The notes below the pieces were generated by a model that saw only the letters and a program-made list of their open reading frames with translations, was not told the origin of the DNA and ran no database searches. A DNA stretch of 64,000 nucleotides from Lacrimispora xylanisolvens (GTDB taxonomy: Bacteria; Bacillota; Clostridia; Lachnospirales; Lachnospiraceae): the NCBI RefSeq assembly GCF_002934545.1, contig NZ_PTJA01000012.1, positions 1 through 64,000 on the forward strand, given 5' to 3'. Of this stretch, positions 55,065 to 63,239 are shown piece after piece. The position numbers and the translations under genes are program-made. Within the stretch, counting starts at the first letter, position 1; every line of letters starts with the position of its first letter.

Positions 55065-57038
55065 TTATTCATATTTGATGCATTTTTCAATCATCTCAAA
55101 CAATACAGGCCTTCCCCGTTCAGAAAAGGCTTTCATATTAGAATTCTCCCAAAACAGCTTTCGAAAACTGTTCTCATATGCCTTTACTCTCTTCCAATCA
55201 CCCTTCCAGTCTGCAGAAATAAACAACAGATACTCCACTTCTTTTCCTCTCCAGGTACCGGATTCAGTCAGACAGTACAGTTCCATACACTCTTTTTCAC
55301 ATAGGGAAACGGGAAGATAAAGCATTACCGATTTTGCCGATAAATATCCGGTATCGTAAAGGCTTGCTTTCTCTAAATATTCCTGAATCCTCTCCCTTTC
55401 CAAAACAGTTTTCCCATGACGGAATGCAAGAAACTGAAGGAATTGCAATTCATCGGTATAACGGTAATTTTTGTTGATTTCAATTTGGCTGGATGGCGGA
55501 ATCAGTGCTTCTGTCTGGTACGACCTGATTAACTGCCGGTTAAAGAGCTGGTCCATTTCCTTTTCGCTGCTTAAGGTATGGATGACACAGCAGGGAAGAT
55601 CATAGTGATAGGCTATCTCGCTGGTATCCGTTAATACAGCATCATACTCCTCCTGATTCATACCGCGTATCTCATAGAGTTCTGCGATTGTAAAGGACTC
55701 TACCAGATGTTCATATCTTTTTACGATTCTTTTTTGAATAATTTCATTCAGGCCTAACCCATTGGAATTGACTAAAAGCAGTCTCTGGGGTTTTAAGTCA
55801 TATTCGGTGAGAGACGCCATTTTAAATATCAGGGAAGCCATCTGGGAATAAAATGATACCGAAATGGTAACATTCAGACGATCCTGCAAAAAACCTGCAG
55901 CTGTACAGGCCAGTGCGGCTGATACCGGGCTGTTAAACGCCTGATTTTCGTAATCATACCAGAAACGGTACTGCCCCTCCAGACCAAAGTGGATATTGAT
56001 GTAAAGGGAAATCAAAAGGCTTAACAGTTCTTTTTCTGCCCAGGGAAAATGAAGAAGATCGATTCCGCAGGTATGTTTCATATAGTCTTCAAGTTCTTTC
56101 ATCATATTCAGAGCATCATCATAAAAGTGAGCGTATTCCTCCCGGGGCTGCTTAACATTCCACATATCCCTGCAGGACATCAGATATACTGCCAGAAATA
56201 CAGTCTCTTCTTCTGGTAAATCAAAACCCGTAAAACTGCTTTTTAATTTGTTATAAATCTCACTGGCTACTGCAAACTCTTCTGATCCTTTCACCTCTTC
56301 TTTCCAGGCATCCGGCAGCTTTAAACGGTACCCCGCATTGCAGCGGTTCCTGACGATAATAAAATAAATGGCAAGGCGCTGGGTGTTGGTGTCTGTCACT
56401 TTGATCGGGGATTCTCTTAATACTTTAAGAAAAACGTGGCGGATATCCTGCCGTTCCTCGTATCCGCATTCCGTCCACTTGGCATACTCCATTCCGGCAT
56501 TGTCTAACAGTACCTTATGAAAATGGACAGCAAACAGCTCTGTCATGGCAATCCGCATGTGATATTCTGTACCAAAAGCACGTATTCCAAGGCCAGGCTT
56601 GCTTTCCGTCTCAAGGTGATAGCTTTTCAAAAAATTCATTACATTGTTGACCGCTTCTCTAATGGCACTTCTGGATAAATAAAGCTCATCTGCAATGTCC
56701 TCAAGCTTTGCAAAGCGGGAGGAAGAAACCAGCTTTCTTGCAATATAAAGAAATCTTGCATTATCATCGGAACCGAAGTTATTGGTCAGACTGGACTGAA
56801 GCGAGAGAGGTTCAAAATACCGGTCAAACAATTCCCGGTCCTTCACCAGAATGGAATATCCTTCATTGCGCTTGGCTAAAAGTTCCGCTCCATGCTTTGG
56901 CAAAATGGATTTTACTTCTATCATCTCATACTTTACAGTTCTTGCGCTGACAGACAGTCTTTTGGCCAGCTCATCCGTGGTTAGAGGACCTTCACTGACT
57001 GCCAGCTGGTAAATGATGCTTTCCTGTCTCCGTTTCAT
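55065..57038 (-). CDS. PRD-domain transcriptional regulator (BglG/MtlR type)
   Basis: This is a 657-residue regulator. Residues 1-150 hold two HTH regions (TTDELAKRLSVSARTVKYEM and SRFAKLEDIADELYLSRSAI). Two PRD regions follow at about 190-400 with conserved histidines, then an EIIB-like segment and a C-terminal part. Phosphorylation by the PTS should set its activity. It lies 130 bp upstream of the EIIA gene on the same strand, so it probably activates the amino-sugar PTS operon. An antiterminator role is unlikely because DNA-binding HTH motifs are present. Confidence 0.88.
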   Translation of the reverse strand: MKRRQESIIYQLAVSEGPLTTDELAKRLSVSARTVKYEMIEVKSILPKHGAELLAKRNEGYSILVKDRELFDRYFEPLSLQSSLTNNFGSDDNARFLYIARKLVSSSRFAKLEDIADELYLSRSAIREAVNNVMNFLKSYHLETESKPGLGIRAFGTEYHMRIAMTELFAVHFHKVLLDNAGMEYAKWTECGYEERQDIRHVFLKVLRESPIKVTDTNTQRLAIYFIIVRNRCNAGYRLKLPDAWKEEVKGSEEFAVASEIYNKLKSSFTGFDLPEEETVFLAVYLMSCRDMWNVKQPREEYAHFYDDALNMMKELEDYMKHTCGIDLLHFPWAEKELLSLLISLYINIHFGLEGQYRFWYDYENQAFNSPVSAALACTAAGFLQDRLNVTISVSFYSQMASLIFKMASLTEYDLKPQRLLLVNSNGLGLNEIIQKRIVKRYEHLVESFTIAELYEIRGMNQEEYDAVLTDTSEIAYHYDLPCCVIHTLSSEKEMDQLFNRQLIRSYQTEALIPPSSQIEINKNYRYTDELQFLQFLAFRHGKTVLERERIQEYLEKASLYDTGYLSAKSVMLYLPVSLCEKECMELYCLTESGTWRGKEVEYLLFISADWKGDWKRVKAYENSFRKLFWENSNMKAFSERGRPVLFEMIEKCIKYE

Positions 57039-57118
57039 TTCTTCACCTCCTGTATCAATCCATTATATCAAAAATAATCCATTGCAGCATGAATTTTTAA
57101 ACACAAAAAAGAATGGAA

Positions 57119-57144
57119 TAAAACAACTGATCCCAGTTATTTTA
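57119..57144 (-). terminator. Terminator of the hemerythrin operon
   Basis: On the minus strand AATAACTG pairs with CAGTTGTT (one G-U pair) around a 4-nt loop, followed by TTATT. It lies just downstream of the last hemerythrin gene. Confidence 0.6.
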
Positions 57145-57158
57145 CCCCACTCCGCTTT

Positions 57159-57572
57159 TTATACCAGCCGGTATAAATCTTTTTCTTCTTTTTCCATACG
57201 CTGCTCGATGGACTGTATAATTCCTTTTGATTCATTTAAAAATCGATCTCTGTCAGAGAGTATTTTTATTTTTGTATTAAAGCTGTTTTTAAAATCTGTG
57301 AAAACAGCCAGAAGATTTCCCATCTCATTTTGGTATTCATGGGCTTTTCTTACCAATACTTCATCGCTCCCCCGGAAAAAGGAAGGGTATAGATACTGAT
57401 CTTCGGAAGTCAGATGAATGTTTAACTTACCGGCAAGGCCGCTGACGTGGAATGCCAGTTCTGTGGCATTCTGCTCCAGATCCTGCTTTGCCAGAAGTTT
57501 TTTCAGTTCTGCCAGCTCTTCTCTGATTCTGTCATGCTGCTCTAAATAATGCTTTAATTCCATGGGTAACAT
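57159..57572 (-). CDS. Hemerythrin-like protein (short)
   Basis: This 137-residue four-helix protein has EQHDRIREEL near residue 10 and IHLTSEDQYLYPSFF near residue 50, which fit hemerythrin-type di-iron ligand helices. The later helices carry fewer clear ligands, so iron binding is not certain. It is the last gene of the operon that also encodes a longer hemerythrin and DUF1858. Confidence 0.78.
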   Translation of the reverse strand: MLPMELKHYLEQHDRIREELAELKKLLAKQDLEQNATELAFHVSGLAGKLNIHLTSEDQYLYPSFFRGSDEVLVRKAHEYQNEMGNLLAVFTDFKNSFNTKIKILSDRDRFLNESKGIIQSIEQRMEKEEKDLYRLV

Positions 57573-57605
57573 TCCCCTCTTTTGTATGATAGAAGCCGGG
57601 TGCTA

Positions 57606-58154
57606 TTATGCCAGCTTACTGCGAAGCCAGTTCTCATAGTGGTCCTGCACTCCGTCTTTTCTCGCCTGAATTTCAAAATTCTCCGTCTCTGTATCCACAT
57701 CATTCATTTTATCTGCAGGAAGAGCGCGGGCAGCAAAGGCATAGGCAGCCTGATCTTCTTTTTCGATATGACGCTGTAATAAAGCCCCGTATCCCACAGC
57801 ATTGGAAATGATATCCAGCTTATGGTCAGTCACAGGATCTTTTTCATATTCTTCGATTGCCGCTTCCAGCTGGGTAAGATGCAGTCTTCCCAGATCGTGT
57901 TCCACCAGCATTCCGTTACGGATCAGCTTATCGGCAACAGGACCCATATTCTCCATCATGATGCGGAACAGGATTTTTTCTTCCTTTCCATGATGATGCT
58001 TGTCTGCATAATTTCTGCCAAAGTCAATGCATTCTCTAAGAAGAGCTCCGTCTACTTCTCCGCCCTCAACAATACCAGCACAGATCTTTCTTAAAAAACC
58101 GTTGAAAGCCAGAATATTTTCATGTTCCTTCATTAAAATATCGATTCCATTCAT
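57606..58154 (-). CDS. Hemerythrin-domain protein
   Basis: This 182-residue protein starts MNGIDILMKEHENILAFNGF and has YADKHHHGKEEKILFRIM and VEHDLGR, the typical ligand pattern of bacterial hemerythrins of the Clostridia. It binds di-iron and may sense or bind O2 or NO, or support repair of iron centres. Its start overlaps the stop of the upstream unknown gene by one base. Confidence 0.88.
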   Translation of the reverse strand: MNGIDILMKEHENILAFNGFLRKICAGIVEGGEVDGALLRECIDFGRNYADKHHHGKEEKILFRIMMENMGPVADKLIRNGMLVEHDLGRLHLTQLEAAIEEYEKDPVTDHKLDIISNAVGYGALLQRHIEKEDQAAYAFAARALPADKMNDVDTETENFEIQARKDGVQDHYENWLRSKLA

Positions 58155-58762
58155 TAGCGGCTCCTTAATTCATACTCCTGATTTCCAGTATGATAAAATT
58201 GTACACTTGAACCTTCAAACATTCCCTGGATCAGGGCTTCTCTCAGTTCATAGTAGTTATTAACATCTCCGTGAATCATATCCCAGTATGGCTGGTGTAT
58301 TTCCACTGCCTGACGATAGGCCAGAAGATCCGGTTCTTCCTTCACAAGCTGATTCACTCTGTCACAGGGCATACCGTTTAATAACGTATTTTCCAGATGA
58401 TCATAGGCCTGTTTTACAGATAAATCTCCACTTGCGCTGTGGTTCTTTCCGAATTCCTTTACTGCCTGTTTCATTTCATCAAGACGTGTGGAGTCTTCTT
58501 CTAAAAGAGTTGTAACAGCATAAGCAAGGCGGTTTTCCACCAGGCTTACCCGCTCCTGAAGCCATCCGTGAATGTTATCTGTATTGATGTTGTCCTCTAA
58601 ATTACCTGTTTCCAGAGTCCCGTATCTGGAAGCCAGCTTCTCGTCTAAGCCCTTAGTCCAGCCCTTTTCTTCTGCATAAGCTGCTATAGCATCTGTCATT
58701 GCATTCTGAAGCAGGATTTTATTATATAACCAGGTGTGAATCGGTCCTAAAAATGCACTCAT
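58154..58762 (-). CDS. Unknown protein in hemerythrin operon
   Basis: This 202-residue soluble protein is probably all-helical, with N-terminus MSAFLGPIHTWLYNKILLQN. It has a single cysteine, near residue 133, and conserved-looking HTW and HQPYWDMIHGD parts. I do not recognise the family. Translational coupling to the hemerythrin gene and 16 bp to the DUF1858 gene suggest a role in the same redox or stress function. Confidence 0.8.
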   Translation of the reverse strand: MSAFLGPIHTWLYNKILLQNAMTDAIAAYAEEKGWTKGLDEKLASRYGTLETGNLEDNINTDNIHGWLQERVSLVENRLAYAVTTLLEEDSTRLDEMKQAVKEFGKNHSASGDLSVKQAYDHLENTLLNGMPCDRVNQLVKEEPDLLAYRQAVEIHQPYWDMIHGDVNNYYELREALIQGMFEGSSVQFYHTGNQEYELRSR

Positions 58763-58778
58763 TATATTCCTCTTTTCT

Positions 58779-58961
58779 CTATTTGTTTAATTGTTCCAGC
58801 ACTTCGTCCGCATCAAGTCCGTGAACCATGCAGGCATCCTCTAAGGATTCCATCTGAGAAGACGGGCAGCCAAGGCAGTGCATTCCGCAGCCCATTAAAA
58901 TTTCTGCTGCTTCCGGTTTGCTTCTTAAAATTTCTCCAATATACATTTCCTTCGTTATCAT
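58779..58961 (-). CDS. DUF1858-domain protein
   Basis: This 60-residue protein has the DUF1858 pattern: an N-terminal helix MYIGEILRSKPEAAEILMGC and three cysteines C25, C29 and C32 in MGCGMHCLGCP. The domain resembles the ScdA_N domain that precedes hemerythrin in di-iron repair proteins (RIC/YtfE). Here it is a separate gene in an operon with two hemerythrins. AGGAGGAA precedes the ATG. Confidence 0.88.
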   Translation of the reverse strand: MITKEMYIGEILRSKPEAAEILMGCGMHCLGCPSSQMESLEDACMVHGLDADEVLEQLNK

Positions 58962-58976
58962 TATTTCTTCCTCCTG

Positions 58977-59642
58977 TTAATTGAATGTGGTTAATTTCTC
59001 AGTTATTTTTCTTAAATCTTCTTCTGGCAAGGGAATCAGGGATATTTTATAATCTTCTCCCAGGATTGCCATTATATTAGGTGTCATAAGTTTTTTCAGG
59101 GATTCATAATCCGGTATTATAATAGAAGGACTTTCAGGGCTTATATCTGCTTCTTTGCAGATCAGATTCATCTCTGCCGCTTCCTCTGCAACCGGAAGAA
59201 GATCTTCCATTGTTAAGTCATAGCTTATGATAGACAAAGCTTTGTAAAAGAATTCATTTATTTTTTCATTTTGATCTCCCTTTACCATGGCAGGAAGAGC
59301 ATAAACTGCAATTCCTTTGATAGAGGATAAAATCAGGTACTTTAAAAAACGAATGTCTTCATCAGCTGCCCAGATATTATTTATGTCATAATCAGAAGTA
59401 TTACCGCAGACACTTTTACAAACAGCACAACCAGGTGCGATCCTGTCTTTTTCCCTTCTGACCCTTAAAAGCATGTCTGACAGTGCCTGATCAGCAAAGC
59501 CTGCATCAGCAATTGTTGTGATTAAACCTTCCATCAGAAGTCTTGTTACGGCTGTCTGGCGGATATTCATCTTACATGCTTTTGCCAGACCGATGATCGA
59601 TCCAGTCAGCTCATTTAAGAAACCGGACATTTGATTTTCCAT
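58977..59642 (-). CDS. Small hybrid-cluster-protein-like protein
   Basis: This 221-residue protein carries GCAVCKSVCGNTSDY, with cysteines at 72, 75 and 79, followed by FLKYLILSSIKGIAVYALPA. This combination resembles the N-terminal cysteine region and first helix of hybrid cluster protein (hydroxylamine reductase). The large C-terminal part that holds the hybrid cluster is absent, so it cannot be a complete enzyme. It may bind one Fe-S cluster and act as a sensor or electron carrier. The likeness is by eye only. Confidence 0.5.
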   Translation of the reverse strand: MENQMSGFLNELTGSIIGLAKACKMNIRQTAVTRLLMEGLITTIADAGFADQALSDMLLRVRREKDRIAPGCAVCKSVCGNTSDYDINNIWAADEDIRFLKYLILSSIKGIAVYALPAMVKGDQNEKINEFFYKALSIISYDLTMEDLLPVAEEAAEMNLICKEADISPESPSIIIPDYESLKKLMTPNIMAILGEDYKISLIPLPEEDLRKITEKLTTFN

Positions 59643-59661
59643 TTCTTTGTACTGCCTTTCT

Positions 59662-59997
59662 TTAAAATATTACTACCAAAGACATCTTAAAACTTTCCTG
59701 CCCATATACAGCATGAGGTTTTTTCGCCGGCATGACCAGGGTTTCCCCTTGGTTTAAAATAAACTCGGTTCCGTCTACCGTAAATTTTCCTGTTCCCTCT
59801 AAGACGGTAACCATGGCATCTCCATTGGATTCATGGGTACTGATCTCTTCCCCTTTATCAAAGGCAAACAAGGTGACGCTGACTGACTGATTCTGTACCA
59901 GAGTCTTACTTACGATCTGACCCTTTTGAATCTCAACTAAATCTGCTAACTTTAAAACTTCTTCCTGTGCTATATTTTTTAAGAGTTTCTCTGACAT
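59662..59997 (-). CDS. Cupin-domain protein
   Basis: This 111-residue single cupin barrel has HESNGDAMVTVLEGTGKF, a first metal-binding motif in which only one His is clear, and LVMPAKKPHAVYG as the second motif. It is the first gene of the hemerythrin operon. GGAGGGA precedes the ATG. Its enzymatic role is unknown; it may be a small metal-binding or sensing protein. Confidence 0.85.
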   Translation of the reverse strand: MSEKLLKNIAQEEVLKLADLVEIQKGQIVSKTLVQNQSVSVTLFAFDKGEEISTHESNGDAMVTVLEGTGKFTVDGTEFILNQGETLVMPAKKPHAVYGQESFKMSLVVIF

Positions 59998-60036
59998 TTG
60001 TCTCCCTCCTTATTTTGTTCTTGTCTTTCTATAGCG

Positions 60037-60078
60037 ATTATAATATAATATTATCATCATTTCCGTTGTTTTAACAAC
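60037..60078 (-). promoter_or_regulatory. Hemerythrin operon promoter with palindromic activator site
   Basis: On the minus strand TATAAT lies at 60037-60042, giving a start near 60030. There is no good -35 box. The palindrome GTTGTTTTAACAAC (60065-60078) is centred 41.5 bp upstream of that start, the standard position for a class II CRP/FNR activator. The divergent CRP-family gene is the obvious candidate regulator. Confidence 0.6.
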
Positions 60079-60155
60079 ATTTTGAAAATATTATTTAAAA
60101 ATGGAAAAATGGATATATGGAAAATACCATTCACATACTTGGGAGGGACAATCAT

Positions 60156-60839
60156 ATGGAAGAATTTCTGCCTGTTTTAAAAAAATCAAGCTTGTTTTCA
60201 GGTGTCTCGCCTGATGAAATCAGAAGCATGTTAAAATGCTTATCTGCACGAATGAAATGTTATAAAAAAGATGAATTTATTATAAGAAGCGGTGATTACA
60301 TTCATTCCGTGGGAATGGTTCTTTCCGGAACCGCTCTTATTATACAGGAAGATTTCTGGGGAAAGAGAAGTATTATCTCAGAAGTGATGCCTGGAACGCT
60401 GTTTGCAGAAACCTATGCCTGCATCTCATCTGTTCCAATAGAAATGAGCGTAGTTGCTGATTCTGACTGCGAGATTATGTTCCTGGATTTTAATAAGATT
60501 TTAACTGTATGCACCTCTGCCTGCGGTTTTCACACCCGGCTGATCCAGAACTTTCTGTCAGCAATTGCCGGCAGAAATCTGGTTCTGACGAAAAAGATGC
60601 AGCACATGTCAAAAAAGACAATCAGGGAAAAATTGCTCTCCTATCTCTCCGCAGAGTCTTTAAAGAGCAACTCTTCCACATTTGATATTCCGTTTAACAG
60701 ACAGCAGCTGGCTGATTATCTTTCCGTAGACCGGAGTGCCCTGTCCAATGAACTGAGTAAGCTCCAGGCAGAAGAAATACTGAATTTTAATAAGAACCGG
60801 TTTACTTTAAAAGAGCAGGGACCGGAAGGATATCTATAA
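60156..60839 (+). CDS. CRP/FNR-family regulator of the hemerythrin operon
   Basis: This 227-residue protein has an N-terminal cyclic-nucleotide-binding-like barrel and a C-terminal HTH (FNRQQLADYLSVDRSALSNEL). No FNR-type N-terminal cysteine cluster is present. There are scattered cysteines around residues 96-142. It resembles HcpR-like or haem-type regulators of nitrosative stress, but the effector is unknown. The ATG at 60156 has GGGAGGG upstream, and a longer frame from 60117 has no site. It is divergent from the operon it probably controls. Confidence 0.86.
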   Translation: MEEFLPVLKKSSLFSGVSPDEIRSMLKCLSARMKCYKKDEFIIRSGDYIHSVGMVLSGTALIIQEDFWGKRSIISEVMPGTLFAETYACISSVPIEMSVVADSDCEIMFLDFNKILTVCTSACGFHTRLIQNFLSAIAGRNLVLTKKMQHMSKKTIREKLLSYLSAESLKSNSSTFDIPFNRQQLADYLSVDRSALSNELSKLQAEEILNFNKNRFTLKEQGPEGYL

Positions 60840-60840
60840 A

Positions 60841-62235
60841 CTATGATTCTGACTTAGGAATCGAGACTGTAAAACAGCTTCCCGATTCCTCTTTACTATC
60901 TGCCACTATGGTGCCGCCATGGGCTTCCACAATGGATTTTACAATGGTCAGACCGATTCCGGCACCTCCGGTTTTCCGGTTCCTGGATTGATCCGTCCGG
61001 TAAAAGCGTTCAAAGATAAGAGGAAGCTCCTCTTTCCTGATTCCGATTCCCGTATCCTCTATGGTTACGACTCCGTTCTCCCTTGTTTCAGATACGCCAA
61101 TCCGGATACTGCCGCCTTCCGGTGTGTATTTTACAGCATTGGAAATTAAGTTGGAAAATACCTGTCCCATTCGGTTTTTATCTCCATCCACAAAAACCGG
61201 TTCCCCTTTTATACTGAGAGCCAGCTTCTTCTTGTTGATTTCTCCCGTCATATTCTCTGCTGCCTGACAGACTGCCGAATATAAATCCATGGAACCTTTC
61301 TTCAGGCAAAAGCTATCCCCTTCGATCCTTGCAAGCTGTTCCAAATCAGCTACCAATGTACCGAGCCGTTTTACCTCTTCATGACAGCTTTTTAAGCGTT
61401 CTGGTGTGGCATCCCACAACCCCTCTGTCATCGCTTCCAGATGTGAGCCAAGTGCCGTGAGAGGAGTCCGAAGTTCATGGGCTACATCGGCAGTGAGGCG
61501 TTTACGCAGCCGCTCCTGCTCACTTAACGCTCCGGATAAATGGTTAATGGCTATGCCCAGATCGTCAAGCTCTTTTATCCTGGTACCTGGTTCAAATTTA
61601 AGTTCGTAATTTCCTGTGGAGATCTGCTTGGCAATATAGGCAGTTTTAGTAACTGGGCGGGATATCCTGCTTCCTAATACACAGCCAACCACAACAGAAC
61701 AGATGCTGGACAAAACTCCAATGACAAGTAAAACGATATTCATCACACGGATAAAATTAAAATCGGCTTCATTCATGAAAAAGGGTCCGTAATATTTAAT
61801 GGAAACGGAACCAGTCTTTTTCCCATTCTGAGTCAGCTCATAGGTGTGATCCACAAAGCCGCCTTTTGCCCCCCGTTCTTTCATACGTGCGGAAATATCG
61901 TTCATGATCTGGCCGCAAAGCCTCATATCGTGATTCTCTGCATCCCACACCATGTTCCCATCTGCATCATAAAGTTTTATGATATATCCGTCATATAAGG
62001 AATTCATTCCGATTGCATGAACGTAATCCAGCTTCCAGCTTCTTTTGAACTCATCATACTGGCTTTCCAGTTCATCTGCAATATTATCCCGCCGCTCCTG
62101 ACCGGTTTTGGCAATGTATTTTTCAAATTCCCGGTTAATGAGCAGGTTGGAGGCAAGTCCGATCAGTGCAATGGTAATGAGGAGGGTTAAAAGTATGGTC
62201 AGGGAAAGCTGTTTTCTTAAGGTTTTCATATGCAT
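60841..62235 (-). CDS. Sensor histidine kinase
   Basis: This 464-residue kinase has TM1 at about residues 10-32, an extracellular domain of about 130 residues, and TM2 at about 163-188. HAMP comes next, then phospho-acceptor H253 in ADVAHELRTPLTAL, N-box NLISNAVKYTPEGG, G1 EDTGIGI and G2 GAGIGLTIVKSI. Its start overlaps the response regulator stop as TGATG. An ATG six bases on, with GGAGG at better distance, is possible. The neighbouring CopZ-like gene hints at metal sensing. Confidence 0.92.
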   Translation of the reverse strand: MHMKTLRKQLSLTILLTLLITIALIGLASNLLINREFEKYIAKTGQERRDNIADELESQYDEFKRSWKLDYVHAIGMNSLYDGYIIKLYDADGNMVWDAENHDMRLCGQIMNDISARMKERGAKGGFVDHTYELTQNGKKTGSVSIKYYGPFFMNEADFNFIRVMNIVLLVIGVLSSICSVVVGCVLGSRISRPVTKTAYIAKQISTGNYELKFEPGTRIKELDDLGIAINHLSGALSEQERLRKRLTADVAHELRTPLTALGSHLEAMTEGLWDATPERLKSCHEEVKRLGTLVADLEQLARIEGDSFCLKKGSMDLYSAVCQAAENMTGEINKKKLALSIKGEPVFVDGDKNRMGQVFSNLISNAVKYTPEGGSIRIGVSETRENGVVTIEDTGIGIRKEELPLIFERFYRTDQSRNRKTGGAGIGLTIVKSIVEAHGGTIVADSKEESGSCFTVSIPKSES

Positions 62236-62933
62236 CAGCCTCCGAACTTATAGCCCAGCCCGGGAATCGTTAAGACATAGTCGGGATTTTTAGGATCATC
62301 CTCTATTTTCTTTCTGATATTTTTAATGTGGCTGTCAATGGCTCTGTCATAACCGGCAAAGTCCCTGCCAAGAGCCGTATCAATCAGTTCCTCCCTGGTA
62401 AATACCTTACCGGGATATTTAATGAGGGCAGATAATATCTTCAGTTCGCTTGGTGTGAGTGTCAGACCGGATCCATTTTTTCTTACCTCATTTTTTTCAA
62501 AATCAACGACCAGATCACCGTCTCTCCAGGAATTTCGTTTAACAAGAGGTACCAGATCCCCTTCTGTGCGTCTTAATACCGCCTCCACCCTGGCATACAG
62601 TTCCTTTAAACCAAAGGGTTTCATAATATAGTCGTCGGCTCCCAGCTCCAGCCCGCTTACCACATCCTCTTCCTCTACTCTGGCAGTCAGCATTATGACT
62701 GGAATCCGAGACTTTTTTCGGATGGCGGAGCAGACCTCTTCTCCTGAGATATCAGGCAGCATTAAATCCAGTATGACAAGGGAGAGATTCTCCGTATCAA
62801 ATATTTCCAGTGCCTTCTTCCCAGTTTCGGCGGGGAATGTCTTAAATCCTTTGCTTTCCATGAGCATACATACTACTTCCAGAATTTTAGGCTCATCATC
62901 CACTACCAGCACTTGCCTGCAGTTATTGTTCAT
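62235..62933 (-). CDS. OmpR-family response regulator
   Basis: This 232-residue protein has a receiver domain with D12, D13, phospho-acceptor D56 (LVILDLMLPD) and a lysine in IMKPFGLKEL, then a winged-helix domain (GSGLTLTPSELKILSAL, GYDRAIDSHIKNIRKKIEDD). It is translationally coupled to the kinase gene. The CopZ-like gene lies 70 bp upstream on the same strand. Confidence 0.93.
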   Translation of the reverse strand: MNNNCRQVLVVDDEPKILEVVCMLMESKGFKTFPAETGKKALEIFDTENLSLVILDLMLPDISGEEVCSAIRKKSRIPVIMLTARVEEEDVVSGLELGADDYIMKPFGLKELYARVEAVLRRTEGDLVPLVKRNSWRDGDLVVDFEKNEVRKNGSGLTLTPSELKILSALIKYPGKVFTREELIDTALGRDFAGYDRAIDSHIKNIRKKIEDDPKNPDYVLTIPGLGYKFGG

Positions 62934-63006
62934 TTCCTGTCACCTCATTTTAAAAACTTTCAGTATGAAAAGAGGGAACCGGTCAGATTCCGGTTCCCGT
63001 CTTTCT

Positions 63007-63216
63007 TTATTCTACTACATCATATCCCTGGTCTTCAATCTCAGCTTTGATTTTTTCTACCGGTGCTTCATCGGGATTGTGATCCACAGTCACGGTTTTT
63101 GCAGCTAAATCAACCGCTACTCCTGATACGCCGGATAACCCGCTTACTGCTCCTGTTATTGCTTTTACACAATGTTCACATGCCATTCCATCTACGTTTA
63201 TTACTGTCTTTGCCAT
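63007..63216 (-). CDS. copZ: Heavy-metal-associated domain protein (CopZ-like)
   Basis: This 69-residue protein has a single HMA domain with the metal motif GMACEHC at residues 10-16. It is probably a copper chaperone, though other soft metals are possible. The ATG at 63216 has GGAGG 8 nt upstream. It follows the membrane-anchored unknown by 23 bp. No copper ATPase is seen inside the window. Confidence 0.9.
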   Translation of the reverse strand: MAKTVINVDGMACEHCVKAITGAVSGLSGVSGVAVDLAAKTVTVDHNPDEAPVEKIKAEIEDQGYDVVE

Positions 63217-63239
63217 ATCAATTTCCTCCATGATTTTAA

